Shown: positions 27,571-36,007, numbered from the stretch's first letter. The stretch is 64,000 bases of DNA from an uncultured Pelagibacteraceae bacterium (GCA_902543535.1 CACBYG010000006.1:35869-99868), one strand, 5' to 3'. The notes: a model not told the origin generated them from the letters alone. A program made the numbers and translations.

Positions 27571-28446
27571 ATGACTTGTAATGTTGCTTTCATAGGTCTT
27601 GGGGTTATGGGCTACCCAATGGCTGGATATATATCAAAAGCCGGACACAATGTAACTGTTTTTAATCGAACTAAATCAAAAGCAGAAAAATGGATTGGTG
27701 AATACAAAGGCAAAATGGCTAATACTCCTGCTGAAGCAGCAGATGGAGCAGACTTTATTTTTACATGTGTTGGAAATGATAATGACCTCAAAGAAGTTTC
27801 TTTAGGAGAAAATGGATTATTTAGTACAGCTAAAAAAGGTTGTGTTTATATTGATAATTCAACAGTTTCTGCTGAAATTTCCAGAGAACTATATGCGGCT
27901 GCAAAAAATAAAGGTTTTGATTTTTTAGACGCACCTATTTCTGGTGGTCAGGCGGGAGCTGAAGGTGGAAAATTAACTGTTATGGTAGGTGGTGATGAAA
28001 CTACTTTTAAAAAAGCAGAACCAGTAATTGATTGTTACAGCCAAAAAGTAAAATTGATTGGTGCTTCAGGTAGTGGGCAGCTTACTAAAATGATGAATCA
28101 AATGTGTATAGCTGGAACTGTTCAAGGTTTATCAGAAGCTATCAACTTTGGGATAAATGCCGGATTAGATATGGATATAGTTATGGAAACTATATCAAAA
28201 GGTGCAGCTCAATCTTGGCAAATGGAAAATAGATACAGAACTATGACTGACGATAAATTTGATTATGGTTTTGCTGTCGACTGGATGAGAAAAGATCTAG
28301 CAATTGTAATTGAGGAGGCAAAAAGAAATGGTTCGCCAGTGCCTGTTACAGAAATTGTAGATGGTTATTACGCTAAAGTTCAAGAAATGGGTGGTAATCG
28401 TTGGGATAGCTCTAGCTTGATAGCTCTTTTAAAAAAGAAAAAATAA
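27571..28446 (+). CDS. Beta-hydroxyacid dehydrogenase (3-hydroxyisobutyrate / tartronate semialdehyde type)
   Basis: An NAD(P)-dependent 291-residue dehydrogenase of the HIBADH family. The Rossmann motif is GLGVMGYPMAG, the substrate loop DAPISGGQAGAEGGKLTVM and the catalytic Lys is in GQLTKMMNQMC. Family enzymes reduce tartronate or methylmalonate semialdehyde, or oxidise hydroxyacids such as 3-hydroxypropionate; I cannot choose between them. In this window malonate-type and semialdehyde-type genes are frequent, so a C3 semialdehyde is a fair guess. The next gene starts 4 nt downstream. Confidence 0.85.
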   Translation: MTCNVAFIGLGVMGYPMAGYISKAGHNVTVFNRTKSKAEKWIGEYKGKMANTPAEAADGADFIFTCVGNDNDLKEVSLGENGLFSTAKKGCVYIDNSTVSAEISRELYAAAKNKGFDFLDAPISGGQAGAEGGKLTVMVGGDETTFKKAEPVIDCYSQKVKLIGASGSGQLTKMMNQMCIAGTVQGLSEAINFGINAGLDMDIVMETISKGAAQSWQMENRYRTMTDDKFDYGFAVDWMRKDLAIVIEEAKRNGSPVPVTEIVDGYYAKVQEMGGNRWDSSSLIALLKKKK

Positions 28447-28449
28447 TTT

Positions 28450-29055
28450 GTGACTGATACTGTTCCTTATTACGAGGACTTTACTGAGATCAAAAAGAAA
28501 ATTTGGTCAATGTTAAATAATGCAGTTAAAGATAGAAGCTCACCTTTTAGAATTCCTGTATTTATTTGTGGTAATCAAAATGATTTGGATGGAAGAATTG
28601 TAGTACTTAGAAAAACTGATGAGTCCAATAACCTTGTTCAATATCATAGCGATATTCGATCAGATAAGATTGAAAAATTAAAAGAAAATAAAAATGCTGC
28701 ATTATTATTTTATGATAAGGATGAAAAAATTCAAGTTAGATTAAAAATTGAATGCATAATCAATCACAACAATGATATTACAAAAGCAAGTTGGGAAAAG
28801 ACCCAACACATAAGTCGAAAATGCTATTTAGTTGATAATGGCCCAGGAACAGAGTCTGATATTCCAACATCTGGTTTAAAACCTGAACTTGATAATTTTG
28901 ATTATACTAAGGAGCAAAGCGAAGAAGGTTATAAAAATTTTACAGTTATTCAATGTAAAATAAAATCTATTGAATGGCTTTATCTGGCAGCAAAAGGTCA
29001 CCGTAGGGCCAAGTTTGATTTAGATAATAATAAAGATAGTTGGTTAGTTCCTTAA
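28450..29055 (+). CDS. Pyridoxamine 5'-phosphate oxidase-like flavin protein
   Basis: A 201-residue protein of the split-barrel FMN-binding superfamily. DGRIVVLRKTDESN followed by VQYHSDIRSDKIEKLKENK and AALLFYDKDEKIQVRL resembles the FMN-binding strand-helix region of PdxH-like proteins. The start is GTG at 28450, only 4 nt after the dehydrogenase gene, indicating one operon. It lacks the full PdxH C-terminal signature I would expect, so true PNP oxidase activity is uncertain. Confidence 0.7.
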   Translation: MTDTVPYYEDFTEIKKKIWSMLNNAVKDRSSPFRIPVFICGNQNDLDGRIVVLRKTDESNNLVQYHSDIRSDKIEKLKENKNAALLFYDKDEKIQVRLKIECIINHNNDITKASWEKTQHISRKCYLVDNGPGTESDIPTSGLKPELDNFDYTKEQSEEGYKNFTVIQCKIKSIEWLYLAAKGHRRAKFDLDNNKDSWLVP

Positions 29056-29819
29056 TTAAAGGTAGCTTCAACATTACCAAAAGCAGAAGATGTGACTTGA
29101 ATTAATTTTTTTTCATTAATTGGAACTGGAAAACCATAAGCTCCCGTTAAAATTAAATCTCCTTTTTTTAAATAATTATTTTTTTTTGCTTGTTCTTTAA
29201 TTAACCAGTCTATTTCTGAAAGCATGTCATTTGGCCATATTTTATTGGTCCAAGTATCTGTTATTTCTTTATCATAGATAAGTTTAAGATCAGTTTCGAT
29301 CTTTTCAGAGGATATTTTTGTTTCAGGACCTATTACAATTCCTGCATGAATAGCGTTATTTGCTAAAAGTTCTGCCCCATATGGTTCACTTCCATAAAAA
29401 ACTAAATTATGAATTTCAATAAGGGGATTAACCCCCTCTATAGATTGTAGAATGTAATCAAAAGATGCTAGATCAGGTTTAATATCACGATTTAATGTAA
29501 CTCCAAATTCTGCTTCCATAGCAGGATTTGTATAATCTTTTTTATTTAAAATTACTCCGCTATTGTGCAATTCATTTTTCCAGAGGTAGCCACAAGCAGG
29601 TTGGGTAAACCCCATTTTTTTTTGTGTATCCTTTGAAACACAACCAATTTTATAACCAATTATCTCCTCGCCTCTCTTCTGTCTTAATCTTGCAACATTT
29701 GATTGTATAAGAAGCGCATCTTCATTGCTTAAAATTTTTTTTTCTTTAAAAATTGTCCCCGGATTTTTTAAGTCGTAATCTTCTAAGATTTTATTTGCAA
29801 TTGTTTCTATTTTTTCCAT
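29052..29819 (-). CDS. 2-keto-4-pentenoate hydratase / FAH-family protein
   Basis: A 255-residue member of the fumarylacetoacetase-related hydratase/decarboxylase family (MhpD/DmpE type). IGYKIGCVSKDTQKKMGF, GYLWKNELH, AMEAEFGVTLNRDI (a metal-ligand Glu pair region) and ILTGAYGFPVPI are recognisable. Such enzymes hydrate or decarboxylate 2-keto-enoates in meta-cleavage pathways, but no aromatic degradation genes are nearby. The start overlaps the end of the secreted HExxH gene by 13 nt. Substrate is unknown. Confidence 0.75.
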   Translation of the reverse strand: MEKIETIANKILEDYDLKNPGTIFKEKKILSNEDALLIQSNVARLRQKRGEEIIGYKIGCVSKDTQKKMGFTQPACGYLWKNELHNSGVILNKKDYTNPAMEAEFGVTLNRDIKPDLASFDYILQSIEGVNPLIEIHNLVFYGSEPYGAELLANNAIHAGIVIGPETKISSEKIETDLKLIYDKEITDTWTNKIWPNDMLSEIDWLIKEQAKKNNYLKKGDLILTGAYGFPVPINEKKLIQVTSSAFGNVEATFN

Positions 29820-30679
29820 TTTTTAAACCAGTCCTCTTTAGCATACTCTGTTAATTTATAAGTACACCACTCATTTTTTCTTCCTTTGAGTAATTTCTTA
29901 TGAGTGTATCTAGCAGGTATTTCATAATTTCCTGGAGGCTGCCCTCTTTTTTTTTGAGCTAGTGCACAAGCTATTGGTAAAGGGTCAAATGGATTATCTG
30001 ATGTAGGAGTTAAATAAACAGAGTCTTTTAGGTCTGGACATGTAGGATCCTTGTGATCATATACCGCTTTTCCAAATTTTGCTGATAATTCATGGCTAAG
30101 AATTCCAACACCTAAATGAGCACCATCCTTAACCCCTCTTGTGCAGGGCATTGCAAAGCCAAACCCATGGAGCAATTCATGAATTGAAATTTTAGTAATC
30201 TGGCCTGATGCTCTTTTAATAAATAAATATCCATGATGAGGTCCCATTTGACCACCGTCTCCACTAGATGCATCAGTAAAGGAAAAATACATTTTTTTTG
30301 GATTATTAAATCCTTGTTTTTGCAAGTAATAATCTGGATAGTTAACATTCCATCCACCTTTTTTAGCCTTACGATCCATTCTTGCAAATGAGATATCAAG
30401 TTTGCCGTCTTTCCTATAGTCAAACTTTAATCTTTGTTTGTTACTGGTCATCTTAAAAAATAAATCATCAATTTTCTTAACTTCTTTTTCAATCCAACCA
30501 TTAATATCTCTTTCTTTATCTTTAGTTTTTTTGGCTAGAAGGTAAATAAAATGAATTTGATAATCATCTGTGACATCAGGTTGGTCTTCAAAAAACCTTC
30601 CTGGTTTCTCATCTGAGACTGCATTGTGTGAGTAAAATAAAAATATGATAATAAATAAGTAATTAATAAATTTTTTCAT
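29807..30679 (-). CDS. Secreted protein with HExxH metalloprotease-like motif
   Basis: I do not recognise a named family. The preferred start is the ATG at 30679, which gives a clean signal peptide (MKKFINYLFIIIFLFYSHN, cleavage near AVS-DEK); the frame also opens upstream to 30718 with a poor leader. The mature part, about 265 residues, contains SIHELLHGFGFAM, an HExxHxxG zinc-site pattern. The metzincin third His at position 11 is Met here, so the third ligand would be elsewhere, perhaps the His in GAHLG. Four to five Cys residues suggest periplasmic disulfides. A metallopeptidase is plausible but unproven. Confidence 0.6.
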   Translation of the reverse strand: MKKFINYLFIIIFLFYSHNAVSDEKPGRFFEDQPDVTDDYQIHFIYLLAKKTKDKERDINGWIEKEVKKIDDLFFKMTSNKQRLKFDYRKDGKLDISFARMDRKAKKGGWNVNYPDYYLQKQGFNNPKKMYFSFTDASSGDGGQMGPHHGYLFIKRASGQITKISIHELLHGFGFAMPCTRGVKDGAHLGVGILSHELSAKFGKAVYDHKDPTCPDLKDSVYLTPTSDNPFDPLPIACALAQKKRGQPPGNYEIPARYTHKKLLKGRKNEWCTYKLTEYAKEDWFKKWKK

Positions 30680-30802
30680 AATGGTAAGATTAAACCAAAT
30701 AATAAAAAAAAATAGCATATTTACTGAATTTTTATTGAGACAATTTGTAAAAGAAAATTTTATTATCTCATGCTAGGTTATTAGTTTTAAAAGGAGGAAA
30801 TA

Positions 30803-31129
30803 ATGAAAGCATACATAATGGGAAACTACACTGATAAAGCTTTTCAAGGTTTTTTAAAAGATCCAACAAGTGATAGAAAAGCAGTAGTAGAAAAATTAAC
30901 AAAAGCAATGGGTGGAACAATGCATAGTATGGATATTGTTAGAGGTTCATACGATTTTGTTGTTATAACTGAGGGAATGGCCTTTGAAGATTTTGCAGCT
31001 GTCAAACTTGTGGTTGAAGCTTCAGGTGCCGTCAAAAATATGACTATGTTAGAAACAATAGACTTTAACAAAGCTACAACCAAAGCAAGTCAAGTTGCTG
31101 CATCTTCTTACAAAGCGCCAGGTCAATAA
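30803..31129 (+). CDS. GYD-domain protein
   Basis: A 108-residue protein of the GYD family (small ferredoxin-like alpha/beta fold). The core YIMGNYTDKAFQGF, MGGTMHSMDIVRGSYDFVV and GAVKNMTMLETIDF follows the family pattern, in which G.YD gives the name (here GSYD). It has an excellent ribosome site, AAAGGAGG, 7 nt before ATG, suggesting strong expression. The function of the family is not established. Confidence 0.75.
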   Translation: MKAYIMGNYTDKAFQGFLKDPTSDRKAVVEKLTKAMGGTMHSMDIVRGSYDFVVITEGMAFEDFAAVKLVVEASGAVKNMTMLETIDFNKATTKASQVAASSYKAPGQ

Positions 31130-31139
31130 TAAAGATTGA

Positions 31140-31490
31140 TTAATTTTTTTTGTCGTTATCGACTACTAAGCAGATTTCTGATTTAGTCAGAAATCTGCGA
31201 CCTGTTCCATTATCTAATGAGAACATGCCACCAATTCCTTTAACAGCATCTATTGTTAAATCAGTATGTTTCCACTTTTCATATTGGTCCGCATTCATAT
31301 AAAAAGGTACTCCACCAATTTCGCCTAGTTTTAAATCATTGTCACCTAATGGAAATTCACCTTCTTGAAAACACATTGGCGCACTACCATCACAACAACC
31401 ACCAGATTGATGAAACATTAATTTTTCACCATATCTTTCTTGAAGCTCAGATAATAGATTTAACGCTGAATTAGTTGCAGATACTTTCAT
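31140..31490 (-). CDS. DUF779 protein, aldehyde dehydrogenase partner
   Basis: A 116-residue DUF779 protein. Family blocks are LMFHQSGGCCDGSAPMCF, IGGVPFYMNADQYEKWKHT and GMFSLDNGTGRRF; the GGCCDGS...MC cysteines suggest a metal or redox site. The frame extends to an ATG at 31508, but that codon is inside a perfect hairpin, and the ATG at 31490 starts the conserved part. DUF779 genes commonly sit next to acetaldehyde-type aldehyde dehydrogenases, as here. Its role is unknown to me. Confidence 0.8.
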   Translation of the reverse strand: MKVSATNSALNLLSELQERYGEKLMFHQSGGCCDGSAPMCFQEGEFPLGDNDLKLGEIGGVPFYMNADQYEKWKHTDLTIDAVKGIGGMFSLDNGTGRRFLTKSEICLVVDNDKKN

Positions 31491-31501
31491 TTTTAAACTA
31501 C

Positions 31502-31526
31502 GGCCCATGATTTAGAATCATGGGCC
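31502..31526 (-). promoter_or_regulatory. Perfect hairpin between aldehyde dehydrogenase and DUF779 genes
   Basis: GGCCCATGATT (31502-31512) and AATCATGGGCC (31516-31526) form an 11-bp stem with a 3-nt loop. There is no T run on either side, so a simple intrinsic terminator is unlikely. A role in mRNA processing or stability between the two cistrons is inference. Confidence 0.5.
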
Positions 31527-31544
31527 AGTATATATTATTATTTA

Positions 31545-33089
31545 TTAAAAGAAGCCTAATTTCTTCTCAGCATAAGAAACATGTAAGTTCTTATTCTGTC
31601 TGTAGTGATCAAGCATCATTTTGTGAGTTTCTCTTCCCACACCTGATTGTTTGTAACCACCAAATGGAGAGTGAGCTGGATAAGCATGATAACAATTCGT
31701 CCATACTATTCCTGCTTGTATTGCTCTACCCATTCTGTAAGCAATATTTCCATTTCTAGTCCAAACACCTGCACCTAAACCATAAAGAGTATCATTAGCA
31801 ATTTCTAATGCTTCTGCCTCATCTTTAAATTTAATTACAGATACTACAGGTCCAAAGATTTCTTCTTGTGAAATCCGAGATTTGTTATTGGTTTCAAAAA
31901 TAGTAGGTTGGATGTAATTTCCTTTTTCCAATCCACTATTAAGTTTTCCAACTTCACCTCCAGCAAGTACTTTTGCACCTTCTTTTTTACCAAGATCTAG
32001 ATAAGATTTAATCTTCTCCATTTGCTCAACTGAAGCTTGTGCTCCAATCATAGTTTCCATTTTCAATGGATTATCTTGGATAACAGCTTTTGTTCTAGCG
32101 ATACATTTTTCCATGAATTTATCATAAATAGATTCTTGGACTAATGCTCTACTTGGACAAGTACAAACTTCACCCTGGTTTAAGTTGAACATTACAAAAC
32201 CTTCAACACATTTATCTAAGAAATCATCATCTTTATCCATGATATCTTCAAAGAAAATGTTAGGAGATTTACCACCTAACTCAAGTGTGATTGGAATGAT
32301 GTTTTGTGCAGCATACTGCATTATCAATCGTCCAGTTGTAGTTTCACCAGTAAATGCAACTTTAGCAACTCTTTTAGATGAAGCTAAAGGTTTTCCAGCT
32401 TCTAAACCAAAACCACTAACAATGTTTACAACTCCTGGAGGTAATAAATCTCCAATTAATTCCATCATAACCATAATTGATGCTGGTGTTTGTTCTGCTG
32501 GTTTAAGAACTGAACAATTTCCTGCAGCTAGAGCTGGAGCTAATTTCCATGTTGCCATTAGTAATGGGAAGTTCCATGGAACTATTTGTGCTACAACGCC
32601 TAAGGGTTCAGGGATATTGTAAGAGTATTGAGAATTACTTATTTCAGCAACAGAACCTTCTTCAGCTCTAATTACTCCAGCAAAATATCTCCAGTGATCG
32701 ATCACTAAAGCTATGTCTGCAGCCATACACTCTCTAATTGGTTTACCGTTATCTAAACATTCAGCAACTGCAAGCATGTCTTTATTTTTCTCAAGAACAT
32801 CTGCTATTTTGTTAAGAATAATTGATCTTGTTGTAATATCTGTTTTTCCCCACTCTGGAAAAGCTGCATGCGCTGCATCTAATGCTGCTTCAACATCTTT
32901 TTCATTTGATCTAGCAACTGAACAGATAATTTCATTTGATATCGGGCTTGGATTATCAAAATATTTGCCTGATAAAGGCTCTACAAATTTCCCATTTATA
33001 AAGTTTCCATATTTTGCTTTGTATGGAAATTCTACTTTTAAATGAGATGTGTCTAGAGCTGATGACACTTTTAATGCTTCTGCACTCAT
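31545..33089 (-). CDS. Aldehyde dehydrogenase (acetaldehyde dehydrogenase type)
   Basis: NAD(P)-dependent oxidation of an aldehyde to the acid. About 514 residues from the ATG at 33089, which has GAGGAGAG 8-9 nt upstream. Catalytic features are [20 protein letters not shown], the general-base Glu in [10 protein letters not shown] and the nucleophile in [11 protein letters not shown]; this last sequence is characteristic of AcoD/ExaC-type acetaldehyde dehydrogenases, which also pair with DUF779. The frame stays open upstream through a lysine-rich stretch (see 33090-33278). It follows a cis-CaaD-like tautomerase gene, whose family makes malonate semialdehyde or acetaldehyde. Confidence 0.92.
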   Translation of the reverse strand: MSAEALKVSSALDTSHLKVEFPYKAKYGNFINGKFVEPLSGKYFDNPSPISNEIICSVARSNEKDVEAALDAAHAAFPEWGKTDITTRSIILNKIADVLEKNKDMLAVAECLDNGKPIRECMAADIALVIDHWRYFAGVIRAEEGSVAEISNSQYSYNIPEPLGVVAQIVPWNFPLLMATWKLAPALAAGNCSVLKPAEQTPASIMVMMELIGDLLPPGVVNIVSGFGLEAGKPLASSKRVAKVAFTGETTTGRLIMQYAAQNIIPITLELGGKSPNIFFEDIMDKDDDFLDKCVEGFVMFNLNQGEVCTCPSRALVQESIYDKFMEKCIARTKAVIQDNPLKMETMIGAQASVEQMEKIKSYLDLGKKEGAKVLAGGEVGKLNSGLEKGNYIQPTIFETNNKSRISQEEIFGPVVSVIKFKDEAEALEIANDTLYGLGAGVWTRNGNIAYRMGRAIQAGIVWTNCYHAYPAHSPFGGYKQSGVGRETHKMMLDHYRQNKNLHVSYAEKKLGFF

Positions 33090-33278
33090 TTTTTTCTCTC
33101 CTCTTATTTTTTTTGTTTTAATGTTATTAGATCTTCTAGATTTTTTTAAAGGTTTCTTGGTCGCAGACTTTTTTGTCCCAGCTTTTTTAGTCTTAACCTT
33201 TTTTTTACTTTTTATTTTTTTAGAAGTTTTGACTAATTTCTTTTTTTTCTTTGTGGTTTTTTTAAGCTTGTTAACCAT
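33090..33278 (-). other. Lysine-rich in-frame leader before the aldehyde dehydrogenase
   Basis: The 302-nt gap between the tautomerase stop and the aldehyde dehydrogenase ATG contains an open frame fused in phase to the dehydrogenase. From an ATG at 33278 it encodes 63 residues, nearly half Lys, with Thr, Ser, Ala and Pro spacing like histone H1 tails ([20 protein letters not shown]). Both AAA and AAG lysine codons and several Thr codons are used, so it is not just poly-A. No good ribosome site precedes it. It may be a real N-terminal tail, a separate overlapping peptide, or untranslated leader. Confidence 0.4.
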
Positions 33279-33391
33279 TTGTATAATTGAAATTAAAAAC
33301 CTATTAAAAGGTCTTGTAAACAAAACAATTATGTCTTCAATTCTTGGTTGTATTAATTTGCTTGTTAAATAATGAAAAAATTATTTAATTT

Positions 33392-33832
33392 CTAAATACC
33401 TATTTTGGACAATTTTTTTTTTAATTTTTTAGACAGATTAGAAAACCATACTTTTTCTTTTCCTGACTCAGGTAATACTTCTCCGTACTCGATCATTTGG
33501 GATGGAGGTAAATCAATAATATAAATCCAAATTTGGGTTTCATCTAATTTAGAATTTTTAATTACAATATCTCTTAGATCAGAAATTAATCTATCTTTTA
33601 TTTTTTTTGGTCTACCAGCTCTTATTTGACCAACTAGAAATAATGAAGCCTCTTTAACTTTTTTGCCTCCCATGAAATGATTATTTTTTTTTGTTTTATT
33701 AAATATTACTTGAGCAAAATAAGTATTTGCACCAGTTACAACATTATGAACCTTAGTAATTCCCTCTGCTAAATTTTTTTGCTGTTTAGAACTTAAATTA
33801 AAATTTGAATTAGTAACTGTATAAGTTGGCAT
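33392..33832 (-). CDS. Tautomerase-superfamily protein with cis-CaaD catalytic residues
   Basis: A 146-residue protein of the 4-oxalocrotonate tautomerase superfamily, cis-3-chloroacrylic acid dehalogenase (cis-CaaD) group. It starts Met-Pro, so Pro1 is N-terminal after processing. In mature numbering the six cis-CaaD residues fall at the exact positions: Pro1, His28, Arg70, Arg73, Tyr103 and Glu114. cis-CaaD and the related Cg10062 make malonate semialdehyde from 3-haloacrylate or propiolate, and Cg10062 also gives acetaldehyde. The aldehyde dehydrogenase gene downstream fits such a product. The native substrate is unknown. It starts 5 nt after the gamma-carbonic anhydrase gene. Confidence 0.82.
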   Translation of the reverse strand: MPTYTVTNSNFNLSSKQQKNLAEGITKVHNVVTGANTYFAQVIFNKTKKNNHFMGGKKVKEASLFLVGQIRAGRPKKIKDRLISDLRDIVIKNSKLDETQIWIYIIDLPPSQMIEYGEVLPESGKEKVWFSNLSKKLKKKLSKIGI

Positions 33833-33837
33833 AAAAA

Positions 33838-34350
33838 TTAGAATATAGATTTTGAATATTTTTTCCAGTTATCCTGATAATGCTTTGTATTTTCAGCTAT
33901 AGATTTTTTTTCTTCCTCTGTTACTTCTCTTATAACTTTACCAGGTGAACCAACTACTAATGAGTTGTCAGGTATTTCCTTATTTTCTGTTATTAAAGCT
34001 TTAGCGCCAATGATGCAGTTTTTTCCAATTTTAGCGTTGTTAAGAATAACAGCACCAATACCAATCAAACTATTATCACCAATTGTGCATCCATGAAGCA
34101 TAACCATATGGCCTATGGTTACATTTTTTCCCACTTTTAAAGGGCAACCTGGATCAGTATGTAAAACGCTCCCATCCTGAACGTTTGATCCTTCACCAAT
34201 AAATATGTTTTCGACATCTCCTCTTAAAACCGCGTTAAACCAAATGCTAGTGTTTTTTTCTAGTGTAACATCACCTATTATAGTTGCATTAGGTGCTACC
34301 CAATTTTCGCCAGAGTTTTTTGGTTTTTTATCTTTTAAATCGTAAAACAT
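33838..34350 (-). CDS. Gamma-carbonic anhydrase-like hexapeptide protein
   Basis: A 170-residue left-handed beta-helix protein of the YrdA/PaaY/gamma-CA group. Hexapeptide repeats run through most of the protein. Zinc ligands are visible as the His of SVLHTDPGCP and the two His of GHMVMLHGCTIGD; the C-terminal helix closes with KSIAENTKHYQDNWKKY. Family members act as carbonic anhydrases or thioesterase-like PaaY proteins. It is the first gene of the minus-strand set leading to the tautomerase, aldehyde dehydrogenase and DUF779 genes. Confidence 0.85.
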   Translation of the reverse strand: MFYDLKDKKPKNSGENWVAPNATIIGDVTLEKNTSIWFNAVLRGDVENIFIGEGSNVQDGSVLHTDPGCPLKVGKNVTIGHMVMLHGCTIGDNSLIGIGAVILNNAKIGKNCIIGAKALITENKEIPDNSLVVGSPGKVIREVTEEEKKSIAENTKHYQDNWKKYSKSIF

Positions 34351-34370
34351 AATTTATATATTATTACATT

Positions 34371-34925
34371 ATGCCAATACAAACTCCAATATGTGATTTT
34401 GGTAAAAAAGCTGTTCCATTTGAACTAAAATCAACTGATGAAAAAATTCTTAAACTAGAAAACTTAAAAGGAAAAAATGGAACTTTAATAATGTTTATTT
34501 GTAACCATTGTCCCTACGTAAAAGCAGTCACAAATGACATTGTTGATGACTGTAATAACTTAAAAAAATTAGGAATAAACTCTATTGCGATATGTTCTAA
34601 CGATGCAGTTAATTATCCAGAAGACTCCTTTGAGAATATGATAAAATTCGCAAATGAAAATAATTTTAATTTTCCATATTTAGCTGATGAAACACAAGAA
34701 GTTGCTAAAGCATATGACGCTGTTTGTACCCCTGACTTCTTTGGGTACAATAAGAACATGGAGCTTCAATATAGAGGTCGAATGCGAGAATTAAAAAAAC
34801 TTATTCCTGTAAGAAGTGGCGAAAGTGATCTATTTCAAGCAATGAAACAAATTGCAGAAACGGGCAAAGGTCCAGAAGAACAAATTCCAAGTGCTGGCTG
34901 TGGTATTAAGTGGAAATTTGATTAA
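34371..34925 (+). CDS. Thioredoxin-fold (AhpC/TSA-like) protein
   Basis: A 184-residue thioredoxin-fold protein. The redox site is in MFICNHCPYVKAV, a CPY pattern typical of a group of AhpC/TSA-like proteins, with two Cys in CNHC. YLADETQEVAKAYDAVCTPDFFGY carries the cis-Pro loop (TPD) of the fold. The C-terminal PSAGCGIKWKF is conserved in this group. No signal peptide, so cytosolic. Physiological target unknown; a peroxidase or resA-like reductant role is possible. The stop overlaps the next gene by one base. Confidence 0.8.
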   Translation: MPIQTPICDFGKKAVPFELKSTDEKILKLENLKGKNGTLIMFICNHCPYVKAVTNDIVDDCNNLKKLGINSIAICSNDAVNYPEDSFENMIKFANENNFNFPYLADETQEVAKAYDAVCTPDFFGYNKNMELQYRGRMRELKKLIPVRSGESDLFQAMKQIAETGKGPEEQIPSAGCGIKWKFD

Positions 34926-36007
34926 TGTATTTAATCGTTACTAGAACTTTTCCACCTGAACTTGGTGGAATGCAAAGTTTGATTTGGGGTTTATCAAGAG
35001 AATTATCAAAAAACTTTATGATTAAAGTTTTTGCAGATTATATTGAGGGTCATACAGAGTTCGATAACCAAGCATCTTTTTCAATTGAAAGAGTTGGAGG
35101 AATAAAGCTAATAAGAAAATATAGAAAAGCCCAATTAATCAACGAATTTATTAAGAATAACAAGATAGAGGGAATTATTGCTGATCACTGGAAGAGTTTG
35201 GAGCTAATCAAATCATCAAGAAAAAAATATTGCCTTATTCACAGTAAAGAAATAAATCACCCAAATGGTTCAAGTTTAAACAAAAGAGTTTTGAATGTTT
35301 TAAATAATGTTGAGAAAGTAATTGCTAATTCACAATTTACAAAAAATTTAGCAATTCAGTGTGGTGTTAATGAAAATAATATTGTTGTAATCAATCCTGG
35401 AATAGATCCAGCTAAAGAATTAAATAAAAAAACTGTAAATAAAGTTGAGAGTTTACTTAAAGTTAAAACACCAAGGTTAGTTACAGTTTCAAGATTTGAT
35501 AAAAGAAAAAATCATGAAAAAGTAGTTATGGCTTTGAGAAATTTAAAACAAATTTATCCTGATATTGTTTATATTTGCATCGGTTATGGTGAAGAAGAAG
35601 AAAATATTAAAAATCTTGTCAAAGAATTAGATTTAGAAGGCCAGGTTATGTTTTTTAAGAATATAACAATTGATTTAAAAAATGCTTTAATTGCAAAATC
35701 TAATGTATTTGTGATGCCTTCTATAATTCACAAAAAATCAGTTGAAGGATTTGGAATTGCTTATGTAGAGGCCGCACAATATGGAATTCCTTCAATTGGT
35801 GGAAAAGATGGTGGCGCAGCAGATGCAATTGAGCATGAAAAAACTGGTCTAATATGTGATGGAAATAATTTAGATGATATTTATTCATCTATAAATACAA
35901 CTTTAGAAAATAAAAAATATTTAGAATTTGGAAAAAATGCAAAAGAATTTGTGACTAAATTCGAGTGGAATAAAATTATCGAAGATTATAAAAAAATTTT
36001 AAATTAA
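34925..36007 (+). CDS. Glycosyltransferase family 4
   Basis: A 360-residue GT-B glycosyltransferase. The N-terminal donor-loop pattern is TRTFPPELGGMQSLIWGLSR, the domain linker VTVSRFDKRKNHEKVV, and the EX7E motif is in EGFGIAYVEAAQYGIP, followed by GKDGGAADAI and EHEKTGLICDG. It likely transfers a sugar from an NDP-sugar to a cell-surface glycan or lipid. It is coupled (one-base overlap) to the thioredoxin-fold gene and overlaps the convergent tctA gene by 4 nt. Sugar and acceptor cannot be predicted. Confidence 0.88.
   Translation: MYLIVTRTFPPELGGMQSLIWGLSRELSKNFMIKVFADYIEGHTEFDNQASFSIERVGGIKLIRKYRKAQLINEFIKNNKIEGIIADHWKSLELIKSSRKKYCLIHSKEINHPNGSSLNKRVLNVLNNVEKVIANSQFTKNLAIQCGVNENNIVVINPGIDPAKELNKKTVNKVESLLKVKTPRLVTVSRFDKRKNHEKVVMALRNLKQIYPDIVYICIGYGEEEENIKNLVKELDLEGQVMFFKNITIDLKNALIAKSNVFVMPSIIHKKSVEGFGIAYVEAAQYGIPSIGGKDGGAADAIEHEKTGLICDGNNLDDIYSSINTTLENKKYLEFGKNAKEFVTKFEWNKIIEDYKKILN

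Noticed and set aside
30112..30423. 103-residue minus-strand frame
   Set aside because: Alternate-frame shadow inside the secreted HExxH gene; its composition is not protein-like.
32185..32622. 145-residue plus-strand frame
   Set aside because: Antisense shadow of the strongly conserved aldehyde dehydrogenase.
33049..33372. 107-residue hydrophobic plus-strand frame
   Set aside because: It is the complement of the lysine-rich leader (AAA read as TTT gives Phe); it has no ribosome site and no family resemblance.
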